This document shows positions 26,598 through 35,638 of a DNA stretch of 64,000 bases, piece after piece (the stretch's first letter is position 1; each line of letters begins with the position of its first letter). Source of the stretch: Synechococcus sp. MVIR-18-1 (GTDB taxonomy: Bacteria; Cyanobacteriota; Cyanobacteriia; PCC-6307; Cyanobiaceae); assembly GCF_014279835.1 (NCBI RefSeq), contig NZ_CP047942.1, forward strand, positions 1,240,001 to 1,304,000, read 5' to 3'. The position numbers and the translations under genes were made by a program. Under the pieces are notes generated by a model. The model saw only the letters and a list, made by a program, of their open reading frames with translations. It did no database searches and had not been told where the DNA came from.

Positions 26598-28298
26598 ATG
26601 CGCAATGTTAGCTTTAGAACATTTGGAAACTTGATAAACACCCTTGAACAGTGCAATTCTACAAAAAAGAAGATCAACCTAATTAGTACATTCATAAAGG
26701 ATATTGATCCAAGAGACGGATCATGGATACTCCTATTATTGATGGGCAGTCGACAGAAAAGACTGATCACAGGTCGACGTTTGAAAGAAATTCTACAAGC
26801 ATCCTCAAAAATGCCCTCGTGGCTTATTGATGACTGTTTTGCTCAAGTGGGAGACTCCGCAGAAACAATTAGTTTATTATGGCCACAATTAAAGAATGAA
26901 CTTACTACCACAGATATTGAATTCGAGGAGAATGACAATAAATTGTTTAATGAGACAAAAGAGTCAAAACCCCTTCATTGGTGGATGGAAACCTTGCTGC
27001 CAGAGATTAAAGATTCAACAGAAACAACACAACAAAGATTAATACTGAAATTGTGGAGTGAAATCACAGACCAAGATCACTACTTAACAAATAAACTAAT
27101 CACAGGTGGATTCAGGAATGGTGTGTCAAAAGGCCTCGTTGTTAAAAGTATTGCACAAGCATATGAACTAGATGAAAGCACCGTACTTGAGCGTCTGATG
27201 AAACCAATGGAAATCAATAAAGTATGGTTTCAAGAATTAACTCAACAAGTGTCGGAAAAAAGAACAGATCGTGGAGCCATTCCCTATCCCTTTTACCTAG
27301 CAAGTCCTGTTCAGATTGAAGACATTAAAGAAACCCCACCAGCTGATTGGAGATTGGAATATAAATGGGATGGTATTCGTGGACAATTGATAAAAAGGGA
27401 CACTGGCGCTTATCTATGGAGTAGAGGAGAAGAACTTGTGAATCATGTATTTCCTGAAATAATAGAGATGGCAGAAGATCTTACTGATGGCACGGTGCTA
27501 GACGGTGAGATATTATGTTGGCAAAAAGATATAAGCAAACCGATGGCTTTTGCGTCGTTGCAACGCAGGCTTGGACGGAAGACAGTGAACAAGAAGTTAT
27601 TGAAGGAGTGCCCAACAGTATTCATGGCATACGATATTTTAGAACATAAATCAACAGATATTAGAGCGTACGATCTAAGAGATAGATTAAAACTTTTGGA
27701 GTGTATACAACAAAGCTGTAATCATCCATGCTTAATGATGGACAGTGAAAAAAAGTTTGCAGAATGGGAAGAACTAACTAAAATAAGGGATCGAGCACGT
27801 CTCGAAGGTGCCGAGGGTTTAATGATTAAAAAAAACAGCTCACACTATTTATCAGGCAGAAAAAAAGGATATTGGTGGAAATATAAACATGATCCTATGA
27901 CTCTTGACGCAGTTTTAGTATATGCACAAGCTGGAACGGGTAAAAGGGCAAATCTTTTTACTGACTATACATTTGGATTATGGGATGACAGTAATAAAAA
28001 TTCAAGGGATCGAAAACTAGTAACTTTTGCAAAGGCATATTCTGGACTAAACAATTCTGAGTTAATGGAATTAGACAAATGGATACGCGCTCATACAATC
28101 GAACGATATGGACCAACAAGAGTCGTTGAGCAGAAACAGATTTTTGAAATCGCCTTTGAGGGCGTTATGGAGTCAAAACGCCATAAATGCGGACTTGCAG
28201 TACGATTTCCAAGAATCCACCGATGGAGAATTGATAAACCAGTTATGGAAGCAGACTGTATCGAACAAGCGCAAGCATTATTAAAGCAAGTTATATAA
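26598..28298 (+). CDS. ATP-dependent DNA ligase (ligase-associated cluster type)
   Basis: A 566-residue ligase in addition to the NAD-dependent LigA that every cyanobacterium needs. After an N-terminal DNA-binding domain, the nucleotidyltransferase motif I is EYKWDGIRGQL with the adenylated lysine near residue 256. DGTVLDGEILCW is motif III, LEGAEGLMIKKNSSHYLSGR covers motif IV, and GYWWKYKHDP is motif V. The C-terminal OB domain ends with MESKRHKCGLAVRFPRIHRW. It lies between the MBL exonuclease and the Lhr-like helicase, the arrangement of the bacterial cisDNA-repair cluster known from proteobacteria. One 60-base line in it (27181-27240) is only 35% GC by hand count. Confidence 0.92.
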   Translation: MRNVSFRTFGNLINTLEQCNSTKKKINLISTFIKDIDPRDGSWILLLLMGSRQKRLITGRRLKEILQASSKMPSWLIDDCFAQVGDSAETISLLWPQLKNELTTTDIEFEENDNKLFNETKESKPLHWWMETLLPEIKDSTETTQQRLILKLWSEITDQDHYLTNKLITGGFRNGVSKGLVVKSIAQAYELDESTVLERLMKPMEINKVWFQELTQQVSEKRTDRGAIPYPFYLASPVQIEDIKETPPADWRLEYKWDGIRGQLIKRDTGAYLWSRGEELVNHVFPEIIEMAEDLTDGTVLDGEILCWQKDISKPMAFASLQRRLGRKTVNKKLLKECPTVFMAYDILEHKSTDIRAYDLRDRLKLLECIQQSCNHPCLMMDSEKKFAEWEELTKIRDRARLEGAEGLMIKKNSSHYLSGRKKGYWWKYKHDPMTLDAVLVYAQAGTGKRANLFTDYTFGLWDDSNKNSRDRKLVTFAKAYSGLNNSELMELDKWIRAHTIERYGPTRVVEQKQIFEIAFEGVMESKRHKCGLAVRFPRIHRWRIDKPVMEADCIEQAQALLKQVI

Positions 28299-28466
28299 TG
28301 CAAATTAACTCAAAAAATATAGGTTATAAGATGAAAGAGTCTATTGTAAGGAAATGAGTCAGATGAAAATCAAGATAAGATCTGTCTATCTCAACAAAGT
28401 ACATATCAAGCGCAGAGGAGCACAAAGTAAAAGCTTATACAAAAGGCAACCAATCAATCATTACCA

Positions 28467-30953
28467 ATGAAAAAAAAATCAGGATGTGATGGAGGTCATA
28501 CAACTGAAGATCTACTCAAACCGATCGAGAGTTGGTTTACACATCAAGGATGGACAGCATCTACCTTTCAAAGACAAAGCTGGCATTCCTATTTAGATGG
28601 TGCGAGCGGTCTCATCCAAGTGCCAACTGGATCGGGAAAAACCTATGCAGCAGTGATGGGTCCCATTGCAAGGATCCTGTCTGAAGAAACAAGTCCAAAA
28701 GGACTACGAGTGCTCTATCTCACTCCCTTAAGAGCTCTAAGTCGGGATTTGTCGCTAGCAATTCAGGAACCAATCCATGCGATGCAGTGGCCAATACGTG
28801 TAGGGACAAGGAATGGAGACACATCCTCAACAGAACGAGCCAAACAGCTTAAAAGTCCACCTGAAATCTTAGTTACTACACCAGAATCACTCTGTGTATT
28901 AATGAGTAATCGAAAAGCAAAAGAATTATTTGATGGATTGCATACAGTCATTCTGGATGAATGGCATGAATTAATGGGAAGCAAGCGCGGAAGCCAAACA
29001 GAATTGGCATTAAGTTGGCTGAGACATCAGCAACCTTCATTGCAAACATGGGCATTGAGCGCCACAATCGGAAATATTGAGGAAGCTACTGAGCATGCAT
29101 TAGGAATCAGTACTGCAAATAAAGTAATAATAAATCATGCACCAAAAAGAAAAACAACAATTAGAAGTATAATCCCAGAATCCATTGATGGATTTCCCTG
29201 GGGTGGACATCTAGGCCTACGCAATTACGAAGGACTCATTGCAAAGCTAGATCCGAAAATAAGTACATTACTATTTACAAATACACGGAACCAATCAGAA
29301 CGATGGCACCAATGCTTACGTTATGCATGCCCGGAAATGGAGGGGTTACTAGCTCTTCACCATAGTGCAATAGATCGTTCTGAAAGAGAAGCTATTGAAG
29401 AAAATATGAAAATGGGGTTAATCCGTTGGGTGGTTTGTACAAGTTCACTAGATCTAGGAATTGACTTTCAACCTGTAGAAAAAATTGTTCAAATTGGTAG
29501 TCCTAAGAACATCGCACGATTACTACAAAGAGCTGGGCGTTCGGCTCATTCCCCTGGAGGAGAATCACAAGTACTATTTATGCCCACAAATGCATTAGAA
29601 CTCCTAGAGCTAAGTGCATTAAGAAGAGGCCTAGACAATGATTTAGTAGAAAATAGAAAAACGCCTAGTAAGCCGCTTGATGTACTACTTCAACATTTAA
29701 CTACATTGGCATGTGGACCAGGCTTTAATCCTGAAGAGACACTCATAGCAATCCGTAGAACAGCTTCGTTTGCTTCATTAGAAGACGAAGAATGGAAATG
29801 GTGTCTATTGTTTCTCGAAAAAGGAGGAGTCTGTTTAAATGCATATACACGCTTTCGTAAACTTGAATGGAACGCTATTGAAAAGCTGTTTTTTGTAAGT
29901 GATCAATCAATAGCCCGACTTCATCGGCTGAATATTGGGACGATCACTTCTGCACCTTCCGTGCGTGTTCGCTTTAGTCGTGGTATCTATCTTGGACATG
30001 TTGAAGAGAGTTTCATCAGTCAATTAAAACCAAAAGATGTATTCTTCTTTGCAGGACGTCAATTAGAACTTATCAGAATGAAAGAAATGACAGCCTATGT
30101 AAAAACAACAACCAGGAAGAGTTCAATGGTTCCAGCATGGGCAGGAGGTCAGATGGCCTTATCTGATCTTTTGACGACTCAGCTGAGAGAAGAGGTATCA
30201 CGAGCATCCAAGTTAATTCTAGATACACCAGAGTTAATGTCTTTAAGACCCTTGATCGATCGACAACTGGACTTGTCAATGATTCCTAGTGAAAATCAGT
30301 TTTTAATTGAAACATGTATTACCAAGGAAGGACAACATCTTTTCGCCTATCCATTTGAAGGACGTTTTGTTCACGAAGGACTAGGCTTTTTATGGGCATC
30401 ACGCCTATCAAAGTATCAAAAAAGTACAATCACTGTATCAGTAAATGATTATGGATTTGAACTTTTAGGGCCCAAACAATATCCATTAAGCAAACTAGTT
30501 GAAGAAACTCTAGAAATTCTATTGGATGATAAAGATCTAGAGGAAGACATTGAAAATGCATTAAACTTATCAGAATTGTGTAAACGACGCTTTCGAAGTA
30601 TTGCTCAGATATCAGGACTAATGATGCAAGGATTTCCAGGTAAAAACAAAAGTAGTGGACAGTTGCAAATCAGCGGATCTCTACTGTGGGATGTATTCAA
30701 TAAGCATGAACCAAAGAATCTACTGCTAAGGCAATCACGATTTGAAGTACTAAATGAACAGCTTGAGTTACCTCGTTTAAAAAAAGCATTACAACGAATA
30801 CGAAAAGGTGACATTATCCATAGTGAAATCGTTAGACCAGGTCCACTAGCGTTTCCACTGTTAGTTGAGCGATTACGATCTCGGCTCAGCAATGAGTCAA
30901 TATTAGAAAGAGTCACAAGAATGCAAAATGAAGCGTTGCGGCATGAAAGGTAA
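28467..30953 (+). CDS. Ligase-associated DEAD/DEAH-type helicase, Lhr-like
   Basis: An 828-residue superfamily 2 helicase. Motif I is QVPTGSGKTYAAV near residue 52, Ia LYLTPLRALSRD, and motif II LDEWHELMGSKRGSQTELAL, a DEWH variant in place of DEVH. Motif III is ALSATIGN, motif V VCTSSLDLGIDFQ and motif VI LLQRAGRSAHSPGG. The long C-terminal half with VRVRFSRGIYLGHVEESFIS corresponds to the Lhr winged-helix and beta-barrel region (TIGR04121 type). Lhr proteins move on single strands and unwind RNA-DNA or branched DNA. The start is 168 bases after the ligase, so it may have its own promoter, although all three genes point the same way. Confidence 0.9.
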   Translation: MKKKSGCDGGHTTEDLLKPIESWFTHQGWTASTFQRQSWHSYLDGASGLIQVPTGSGKTYAAVMGPIARILSEETSPKGLRVLYLTPLRALSRDLSLAIQEPIHAMQWPIRVGTRNGDTSSTERAKQLKSPPEILVTTPESLCVLMSNRKAKELFDGLHTVILDEWHELMGSKRGSQTELALSWLRHQQPSLQTWALSATIGNIEEATEHALGISTANKVIINHAPKRKTTIRSIIPESIDGFPWGGHLGLRNYEGLIAKLDPKISTLLFTNTRNQSERWHQCLRYACPEMEGLLALHHSAIDRSEREAIEENMKMGLIRWVVCTSSLDLGIDFQPVEKIVQIGSPKNIARLLQRAGRSAHSPGGESQVLFMPTNALELLELSALRRGLDNDLVENRKTPSKPLDVLLQHLTTLACGPGFNPEETLIAIRRTASFASLEDEEWKWCLLFLEKGGVCLNAYTRFRKLEWNAIEKLFFVSDQSIARLHRLNIGTITSAPSVRVRFSRGIYLGHVEESFISQLKPKDVFFFAGRQLELIRMKEMTAYVKTTTRKSSMVPAWAGGQMALSDLLTTQLREEVSRASKLILDTPELMSLRPLIDRQLDLSMIPSENQFLIETCITKEGQHLFAYPFEGRFVHEGLGFLWASRLSKYQKSTITVSVNDYGFELLGPKQYPLSKLVEETLEILLDDKDLEEDIENALNLSELCKRRFRSIAQISGLMMQGFPGKNKSSGQLQISGSLLWDVFNKHEPKNLLLRQSRFEVLNEQLELPRLKKALQRIRKGDIIHSEIVRPGPLAFPLLVERLRSRLSNESILERVTRMQNEALRHER

Positions 30954-31123
30954 CATAATTATTGAAAACGGCAGAATAACTAGTGATTAGATAAAATAGC
31001 ATACTTATTTGTATCCCAGGTCAAATTGTTTCAAGCTGCCAGTTGAAAGCTATTTAAATTTAGGAAAGGAATGCAAGCAGTGCAAAGCTTAAATACCTAG
31101 AATATATAAGTTGTAGTGATTCA

Positions 31124-31606
31124 ATGCCAATTGAAGAAAATGTATCGGATTACCCAAGGCCACCATTGATTGAGCTAGTGAATGGGAATGTCTCGGTTCG
31201 TATTGCTGATGAAATTATTGCTGAGGATACCCGCTACGTGCGTGTATGTGAAACCTTTCACCCACCAACGATCTATATCAATCCAAAGGCTTTTGTCCAT
31301 GGCTCTCTACAACAAATCTCTGGACGTGGCTCATTTTGCGAATGGAAGGGAGTAGCTGAGTATTGGTCACTGAGCAAAGCTGATGGAACAGATTCACGAT
31401 CACGTGCTGGATGGAGCTATCCAAGACCAACAGAACGTTTTTCACTCCTTAAGGATTGGATAAGTCTGTACCCCCGATTAGTTGATGCTTGCATTTTGGA
31501 AGGTGAACATGTTTCACCTCAACCTGGTTCATTTTATGGTGGGTGGATTACAAGTTGGACGATTGGGCCCTTTAAAGGCGACATAAACCATCCGGAGTTA
31601 ATCTGA
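31124..31606 (+). CDS. DUF427 domain protein
   Basis: A 160-residue protein with the DUF427 pattern: VNGNVSVRIADEIIAEDTRY, HPPTIYINPKAFVHGSLQQI, GRGSFCEWKGVAEYWSL, and AGWSYPRPTERFSLLKDWIS. The family is widespread with no settled biochemical activity; the fold is a small beta-tent. The stop overlaps the next gene's start as TGATG, so it is coupled to the PAP/fibrillin gene. It follows the helicase by 170 bases on the same strand. Confidence 0.8.
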   Translation: MPIEENVSDYPRPPLIELVNGNVSVRIADEIIAEDTRYVRVCETFHPPTIYINPKAFVHGSLQQISGRGSFCEWKGVAEYWSLSKADGTDSRSRAGWSYPRPTERFSLLKDWISLYPRLVDACILEGEHVSPQPGSFYGGWITSWTIGPFKGDINHPELI

Positions 31607-32154
31607 TGAAATGCAAGGAACAATTAACGAACTTACTTCAATCAGATCCTAAAAGTTGCTTCATTCCATCATTGATCGAGGAATTTGAATTGCTATCAAG
31701 GGTTAACCTTGAAACTGATATAACATTACTTAAGGGAGTTTGGGAATTAAAATGGAGTAGCTCAAGTCAGCCTTGGCTTAAGCAAGCTCCTTGGCTTGAA
31801 AATCTCCAGATTCTTGATCCAGTACAAAAAAAAGGGGTTAATCTATTACGTTTAAGTGCTCCCATTGGCTCTGTAGTGGGGATTGCTGTTGAAGCTGAAT
31901 TGTCGATCAATAGCACCAATCAAGTTGGCGTACAGTTTAAAAGAGGCGGCTGGCTTGGTCCCTCTTTAGGCAATGGATGGAGACCAAAGCTTTTAGCTAC
32001 GATTAATCAATCCTTTCCTGCTTGGCTCGATATCACAGGGTTAGATGACTCACTTCGGATTTGCCGTGGAAATGCGGGCACGTGCTTTGCGCTGCTGAAG
32101 AGAACCGATTTAGCAGTGAATGACTGGATTCCTCAATCCATAGGAAAAGGGTAG
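31606..32154 (+). CDS. PAP/fibrillin family protein
   Basis: A 182-residue protein resembling plastid-lipid-associated proteins: LKGVWELKWSSSSQPWLKQA near residues 42-60, a lipocalin-like beta-rich middle (GVNLLRLSAPIGSVVGIAVE) and a late DDSLRICRGNAGTCFALLKR. Fibrillins bind lipids and support thylakoids and plastoglobules under light stress in plants. Cyanobacteria have short versions of unclear role. It overlaps DUF427 by one base, an arrangement that suggests joint function. Confidence 0.72.
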   Translation: MKCKEQLTNLLQSDPKSCFIPSLIEEFELLSRVNLETDITLLKGVWELKWSSSSQPWLKQAPWLENLQILDPVQKKGVNLLRLSAPIGSVVGIAVEAELSINSTNQVGVQFKRGGWLGPSLGNGWRPKLLATINQSFPAWLDITGLDDSLRICRGNAGTCFALLKRTDLAVNDWIPQSIGKG

Positions 32155-32396
32155 AAATCGATCTAGATAATTTGTAGGTCAGCTATTTCTTAAAAGCTTT
32201 TTATCATCTACAATTATTGACAATTCAACAGGTAAAAGCACCTGCAAGCGAACAGGTAACAGTGGGGATAATCGTCAAGCGACGTACCTATTTCAATTGA
32301 GCTTTCCTCCTTCACAATAAATTTGCTTTGATCCATCTCATCGGGGAGCATGAAGGTTGTTTTGAGTGTACGCTGTAACAAGTACGGTTAAACAAG

Positions 32397-32921
32397 ATGA
32401 GGTATCGTTCGCTTCTACTAGCAATATTTCTGGTGTTCATTTCATTGACAATATCTTCTTATACAGATGTCAATGGAGACTTTCAGCGGAAAGGGATAGA
32501 AAAGCTGGAATTAGGTAATTACAATGGAGCTATTGTTGACTTCAGTAAGGCGATCGAAATAGACCCTAATGATGCAGTCACTTATGACTATCGAGGAGTT
32601 GCAAAGGCTAAAAAAGGGGATTTTTCCGGGTCAATCATTGATTATGATAAATCTATAGAATTAGACCCATATCGAATTGATACATACGGAAATCGTGGAA
32701 TTGCGAAGGCTAGATCTGGCAATCTAAATGAAGCTATTTTAGATTTTGATTCAGCAATCTCAATTGATCCAAACAATGGTAATGCATTCTTCAACCATGG
32801 AATGTCAATGGATATGACTGGAGATTTAATGACTGCTTGTCTAGACTGGAAAAGAGCTGTAGAGCTGGGCGATGACAAAGGAAAGAAGTTTGTAGAAAAA
32901 AACTGTTTGAAATCAAGCTAA
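32397..32921 (+). CDS. Exported TPR-repeat protein
   Basis: A 174-residue protein with an N-terminal hydrophobic signal (YRSLLLAIFLVFISLTISSY) and about four tetratricopeptide repeats: ELGNYNGAIVDFSKAIEIDP, then KGDFSGSIIDYDKSIELDP, SGNLNEAILDFDSAISIDP, and a degenerate TGDLMTACLDWKRAVELGD. TPRs are protein-binding scaffolds; the partner is unknown. Such small exported TPR proteins are frequent in accessory regions of marine Synechococcus. Confidence 0.75.
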   Translation: MRYRSLLLAIFLVFISLTISSYTDVNGDFQRKGIEKLELGNYNGAIVDFSKAIEIDPNDAVTYDYRGVAKAKKGDFSGSIIDYDKSIELDPYRIDTYGNRGIAKARSGNLNEAILDFDSAISIDPNNGNAFFNHGMSMDMTGDLMTACLDWKRAVELGDDKGKKFVEKNCLKSS

Positions 32922-32994
32922 AGCGCAGTATTCAAATCATAACATTTTCGCTAACAAATCTATAAGCTCTTATATCATGATGTACTTTTAAATG

Positions 32995-33465
32995 TTAATC
33001 ACTCTCGGGTAACTCATCAAATTCGGGCTTGCCAACAAGCAATATATCACAATCTATTTCATTGATTTGCACAACAAGTATTCGCCTTGGGCTTTCAAAA
33101 AATTCCTTTTTTGCTGTACCTATGGCATCAACTAAATCATCTATTGTGACCATTGCACCATTTGCGACATCCTTCTTAGCCTCATCCCACATCAAACAAA
33201 ATTCATCTACCTCATTCATATGAGACATCATCATTTGCTTCATAGCTTTTTCAGAACCGATCTGTAATGACAGTTGGCTATATTTTTTAACTAAGGGCGA
33301 AGACATTGACATCGACACCTTTAGGTGATTCGATAGTCCTGAAATATTTATTTCTATTACCTCACAGTTTGGATTAATAATAATACAAGGAATCGCCATA
33401 TCAAATAGTTCATGACTTATTAGTCTATTCCAATGATTTTCAATCTCTGACCAATTCTTCTTCAA
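32995..33465 (-). CDS. Unknown protein, paralogue of the gene at 35639
   Basis: A 156-residue acidic soluble protein with no recognised domain. It aligns by eye along its whole length with the 158-residue protein at 35639-36115: both begin with a W-x-(D/E)-IENHW-x-RL pattern, share PC(I/V)(I/L)I near residue 27, a central helical stretch, D-IDD(L/I)-x-A near residue 115 and PR(R/K)(I/M)L(V/I)VQ near residue 130, followed by D-LLV. The conservation at both ends argues that both are real genes. It has no signal peptide or membrane helix. Function unknown. Confidence 0.6.
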   Translation of the reverse strand: MKKNWSEIENHWNRLISHELFDMAIPCIIINPNCEVIEINISGLSNHLKVSMSMSSPLVKKYSQLSLQIGSEKAMKQMMMSHMNEVDEFCLMWDEAKKDVANGAMVTIDDLVDAIGTAKKEFFESPRRILVVQINEIDCDILLVGKPEFDELPESD

Positions 33466-33599
33466 TTGAAAGAGCCTATTCCAGTGGGTAATACATGGTC
33501 AAAACCAGAGTTTTTTTAATAAGATTGGAAATATATTTTAACTAAAGAGTCATAGAAAGAGTTAGGCTTTGAAAATGAAAGTATAATACAAAGCAGGAA

Positions 33600-34493
33600 T
33601 TAGTCAATTAATGCTTGCTGGTAATCCTTAATCGACTCTTGCAGCCCTATTTTCTTTAATCTTTCAAGGAATAGCTGACCTTTCGTGGGAAGTCCTCCTG
33701 GATGGTTTAGTTCATACCCCGTGACCTCTTCCAGTCCGATAGATGCCAATTCATAAAACGATGTACTAATTAAAAGTGTAGCAATTTCTGCATTCTGAAA
33801 ATTATTGAGTGCATCAAGTTCTGAAGCCTGGTCTACTAAGTCCATACGAATTGGATATTTGGCAAACTTAACCAGCATTTGAAAATCAATTTTTGACTGA
33901 AGCCATGGTCGGCATACATCTTCATAAGCAAGGATTAATTCTCCAACAGGTGGACAGAACGCGTTAGTATCTAACTGTTTTGATACATTATTTATACCCC
34001 TATCCTCAATGATAATTCTAAGTAATTCAATCGAGAAATCATTGTATGACAAACAGAAAAAACCTTCTCGTAACGATTGAATCGAGGCTTCTGTTGCTCC
34101 ATCACAAAACTCAGCGATCAGTGGTTGAAGCTTATTAAGTAGCTCTTGTGCCTGAGTCGCTGTTACAGAGATCGGTTCATGAGAACTTTGATCGTTCTTA
34201 TTTGCAGAACGCGAGACAAGCCATTGACTTGGTGCAGTCGTGAACTCAGATGGAACCTTGGAATATGCATTTACTTCAGTTAGAGCCGCGAGTGCCATAT
34301 CGACAGACTGGTATCCAGCAGCCTCAGCCTTTAATTCCCAATCAAATTTTTCATGCAACGCCTTTTCAATGGTTAGGACAACTGATGCGAGGTCTAGCTC
34401 CGTATCGCTTACACCAAGTTGAACAGCCAAACTCCTCAACGTCACGAGCTCTGCATCGGCGATGAAAATTTGATTCTTTAGCTCATCAAGCAA
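33600..34493 (-). CDS. Unknown 297-residue protein
   Basis: A mostly helical, acidic soluble protein. The first 65 residues (MLDELKNQIFIADAELVTLR, then SLAVQLGVSDTELDLASVVL) read like a coiled or winged-helix-like segment. The rest, with QAQELLNKLQPLIAEFCDGA and YELASIGLEEVTGYELNHPG, has no recognisable motif. Its upstream neighbour, a possible 48-residue gene, ends 15 bases before its start. Length and regular codon structure make it a confident gene, but its role is unknown. Confidence 0.6.
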   Translation of the reverse strand: MLDELKNQIFIADAELVTLRSLAVQLGVSDTELDLASVVLTIEKALHEKFDWELKAEAAGYQSVDMALAALTEVNAYSKVPSEFTTAPSQWLVSRSANKNDQSSHEPISVTATQAQELLNKLQPLIAEFCDGATEASIQSLREGFFCLSYNDFSIELLRIIIEDRGINNVSKQLDTNAFCPPVGELILAYEDVCRPWLQSKIDFQMLVKFAKYPIRMDLVDQASELDALNNFQNAEIATLLISTSFYELASIGLEEVTGYELNHPGGLPTKGQLFLERLKKIGLQESIKDYQQALID

Positions 34494-34508
34494 TGGCTTA
34501 CCTACCTT

Positions 34509-34655
34509 TCATGAAATAGTAATAGAGGAAATAGCTTCTTGCTGGACATAAGCGTTGAAGCCTATCTTTAGCTGCCCCTTGATCCGGACGCAGCTATGCG
34601 CTTTATGATGTTGCCGCGTTCGAGGCATGACTTCCTCATTGGCCATGTTCAGCAT
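34509..34655 (-). CDS. Possible 48-residue basic protein
   Basis: Reverse-strand frame from an ATG at 34655 reading MLNMANEEVMPRTRQHHKAH and ending QQEAISSITIS; a GTG at 34682 would add nine residues, and ATG 34646 would remove three. It is basic and rich in histidine. The stop is 15 bases before the start of the 297-residue gene, consistent with an operon. It is more GC-rich than its surroundings. No match is recognised, and it might be the tail of a decayed gene. Confidence 0.35.
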   Translation of the reverse strand: MLNMANEEVMPRTRQHHKAHSCVRIKGQLKIGFNAYVQQEAISSITIS

Positions 34656-34848
34656 GGTATAAACACTCACGAATGAGTCCACAAGGCTGTAGTAGAGTCT
34701 TCACATAACTACATACTTCCCCGTGTCAGGTTATTCGACGAAATTTTTTGCTCTGAATGCGCCTCTAGTTATTGATACGACAGTAGTGCTTTTGGCTTTA
34801 TCACAGCTCACAGCCTTGAGAGTTGCTAAAAAAGATCAAATCTAAGCT
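34656..34848. other. Intergenic stretch, divergent promoters expected
   Basis: About 190 bases between the possible 48-residue reverse gene and the small forward gene at 34849. Together with that weak gene the stretch from 34494 to 34848 is 355 bases without a firm CDS. I see no tRNA, hairpin with T run, or recognised riboswitch. Confidence 0.3.
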
Positions 34849-35064
34849 ATGACTATTGATCAACACTGTAAAAGCCAACAAAGCACAGCAGACAGAAATT
34901 TTATGGATTTTAAATTTACAAAACCAGGATCGACAGAACAACTAAAATCTCTCGAGAGTCTTCATACATTAGTTTGTCAATGGGTAGTGTTCTTTCATGG
35001 TGATGAAAGCTATGATAAAGAAAAAGTTTCATTAAAAGAAGCTATGTTCTCGAACATTTACTAG
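34849..35064 (+). CDS. Small hypothetical protein
   Basis: A 71-residue frame from an ATG at 34849 (MTIDQHCKSQQSTADRNFMD) containing LESLHTLVCQWVVFFHGDES. It is soluble, mixed in charge and of unknown family. The supporting evidence is only an intact frame with an ATG in an otherwise empty interval. Confidence 0.4.
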   Translation: MTIDQHCKSQQSTADRNFMDFKFTKPGSTEQLKSLESLHTLVCQWVVFFHGDESYDKEKVSLKEAMFSNIY

Positions 35065-35257
35065 GCTGTCAAGATTTTCTCTCTATTTTTTGTACCTATC
35101 AATTCATTTGCGTGATAATATTTTTCAACTGAATCGTGCATTAGTTTGATTTTAGTCATTCTACGGTTTTATTTTTTACGAGTTTGTTGGATTTCAAATA
35201 ATATTCAATTTTTTTATCATTTGGAAAATACTTTTAAGTCATAATTACACCTATCAT

Positions 35258-35530
35258 TTATAGTCGTCTTTCATTCTTCAAATAACTACTGAGCTTAATA
35301 CTCAGGACAATAACTGCTGGTACTAAAGTGATTAGGTTAGCAAGCAAAACTGGACCATCATCTACCATCCACCCATAGATGGACCAGAACGTCACACCAG
35401 CTGTAAATAGTAGATACATTCGTAATGAGATCGATTGCGTATCTCTGCTTCGTAGCGTTTTTAGCGCTTGTGGAAAAAAGCTGACTGTTGTTAAAGTTGC
35501 AGCTATATACCCAATCAAATCAGCATTCAT
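35258..35530 (-). CDS. SemiSWEET-type sugar transporter (PQ-loop, MtN3 family)
   Basis: A 90-residue, three-helix membrane protein. LIGYIAATLTTVSFFPQALK carries the PQ-loop motif, followed by TLRSRDTQSISLRMYLLFTA, GVTFWSIYGWMVDDGPVLLA and NLITLVPAVIVLSIKL, the layout of bacterial SemiSWEETs, which dimerise to move sugars such as sucrose by facilitated diffusion. Length is exactly that of the family. It is alone on its strand, with AT-rich flanks. The substrate is an inference. Confidence 0.88.
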   Translation of the reverse strand: MNADLIGYIAATLTTVSFFPQALKTLRSRDTQSISLRMYLLFTAGVTFWSIYGWMVDDGPVLLANLITLVPAVIVLSIKLSSYLKNERRL

Positions 35531-35638
35531 GAAAAACCAGGAAGTAATATACTATCCTATAGTAACAATCAAATGAAAACACAAAAACTATCTAATAATA
35601 AAAATACTAAGCAGTGAACTGAAATATACGGGAATTAA

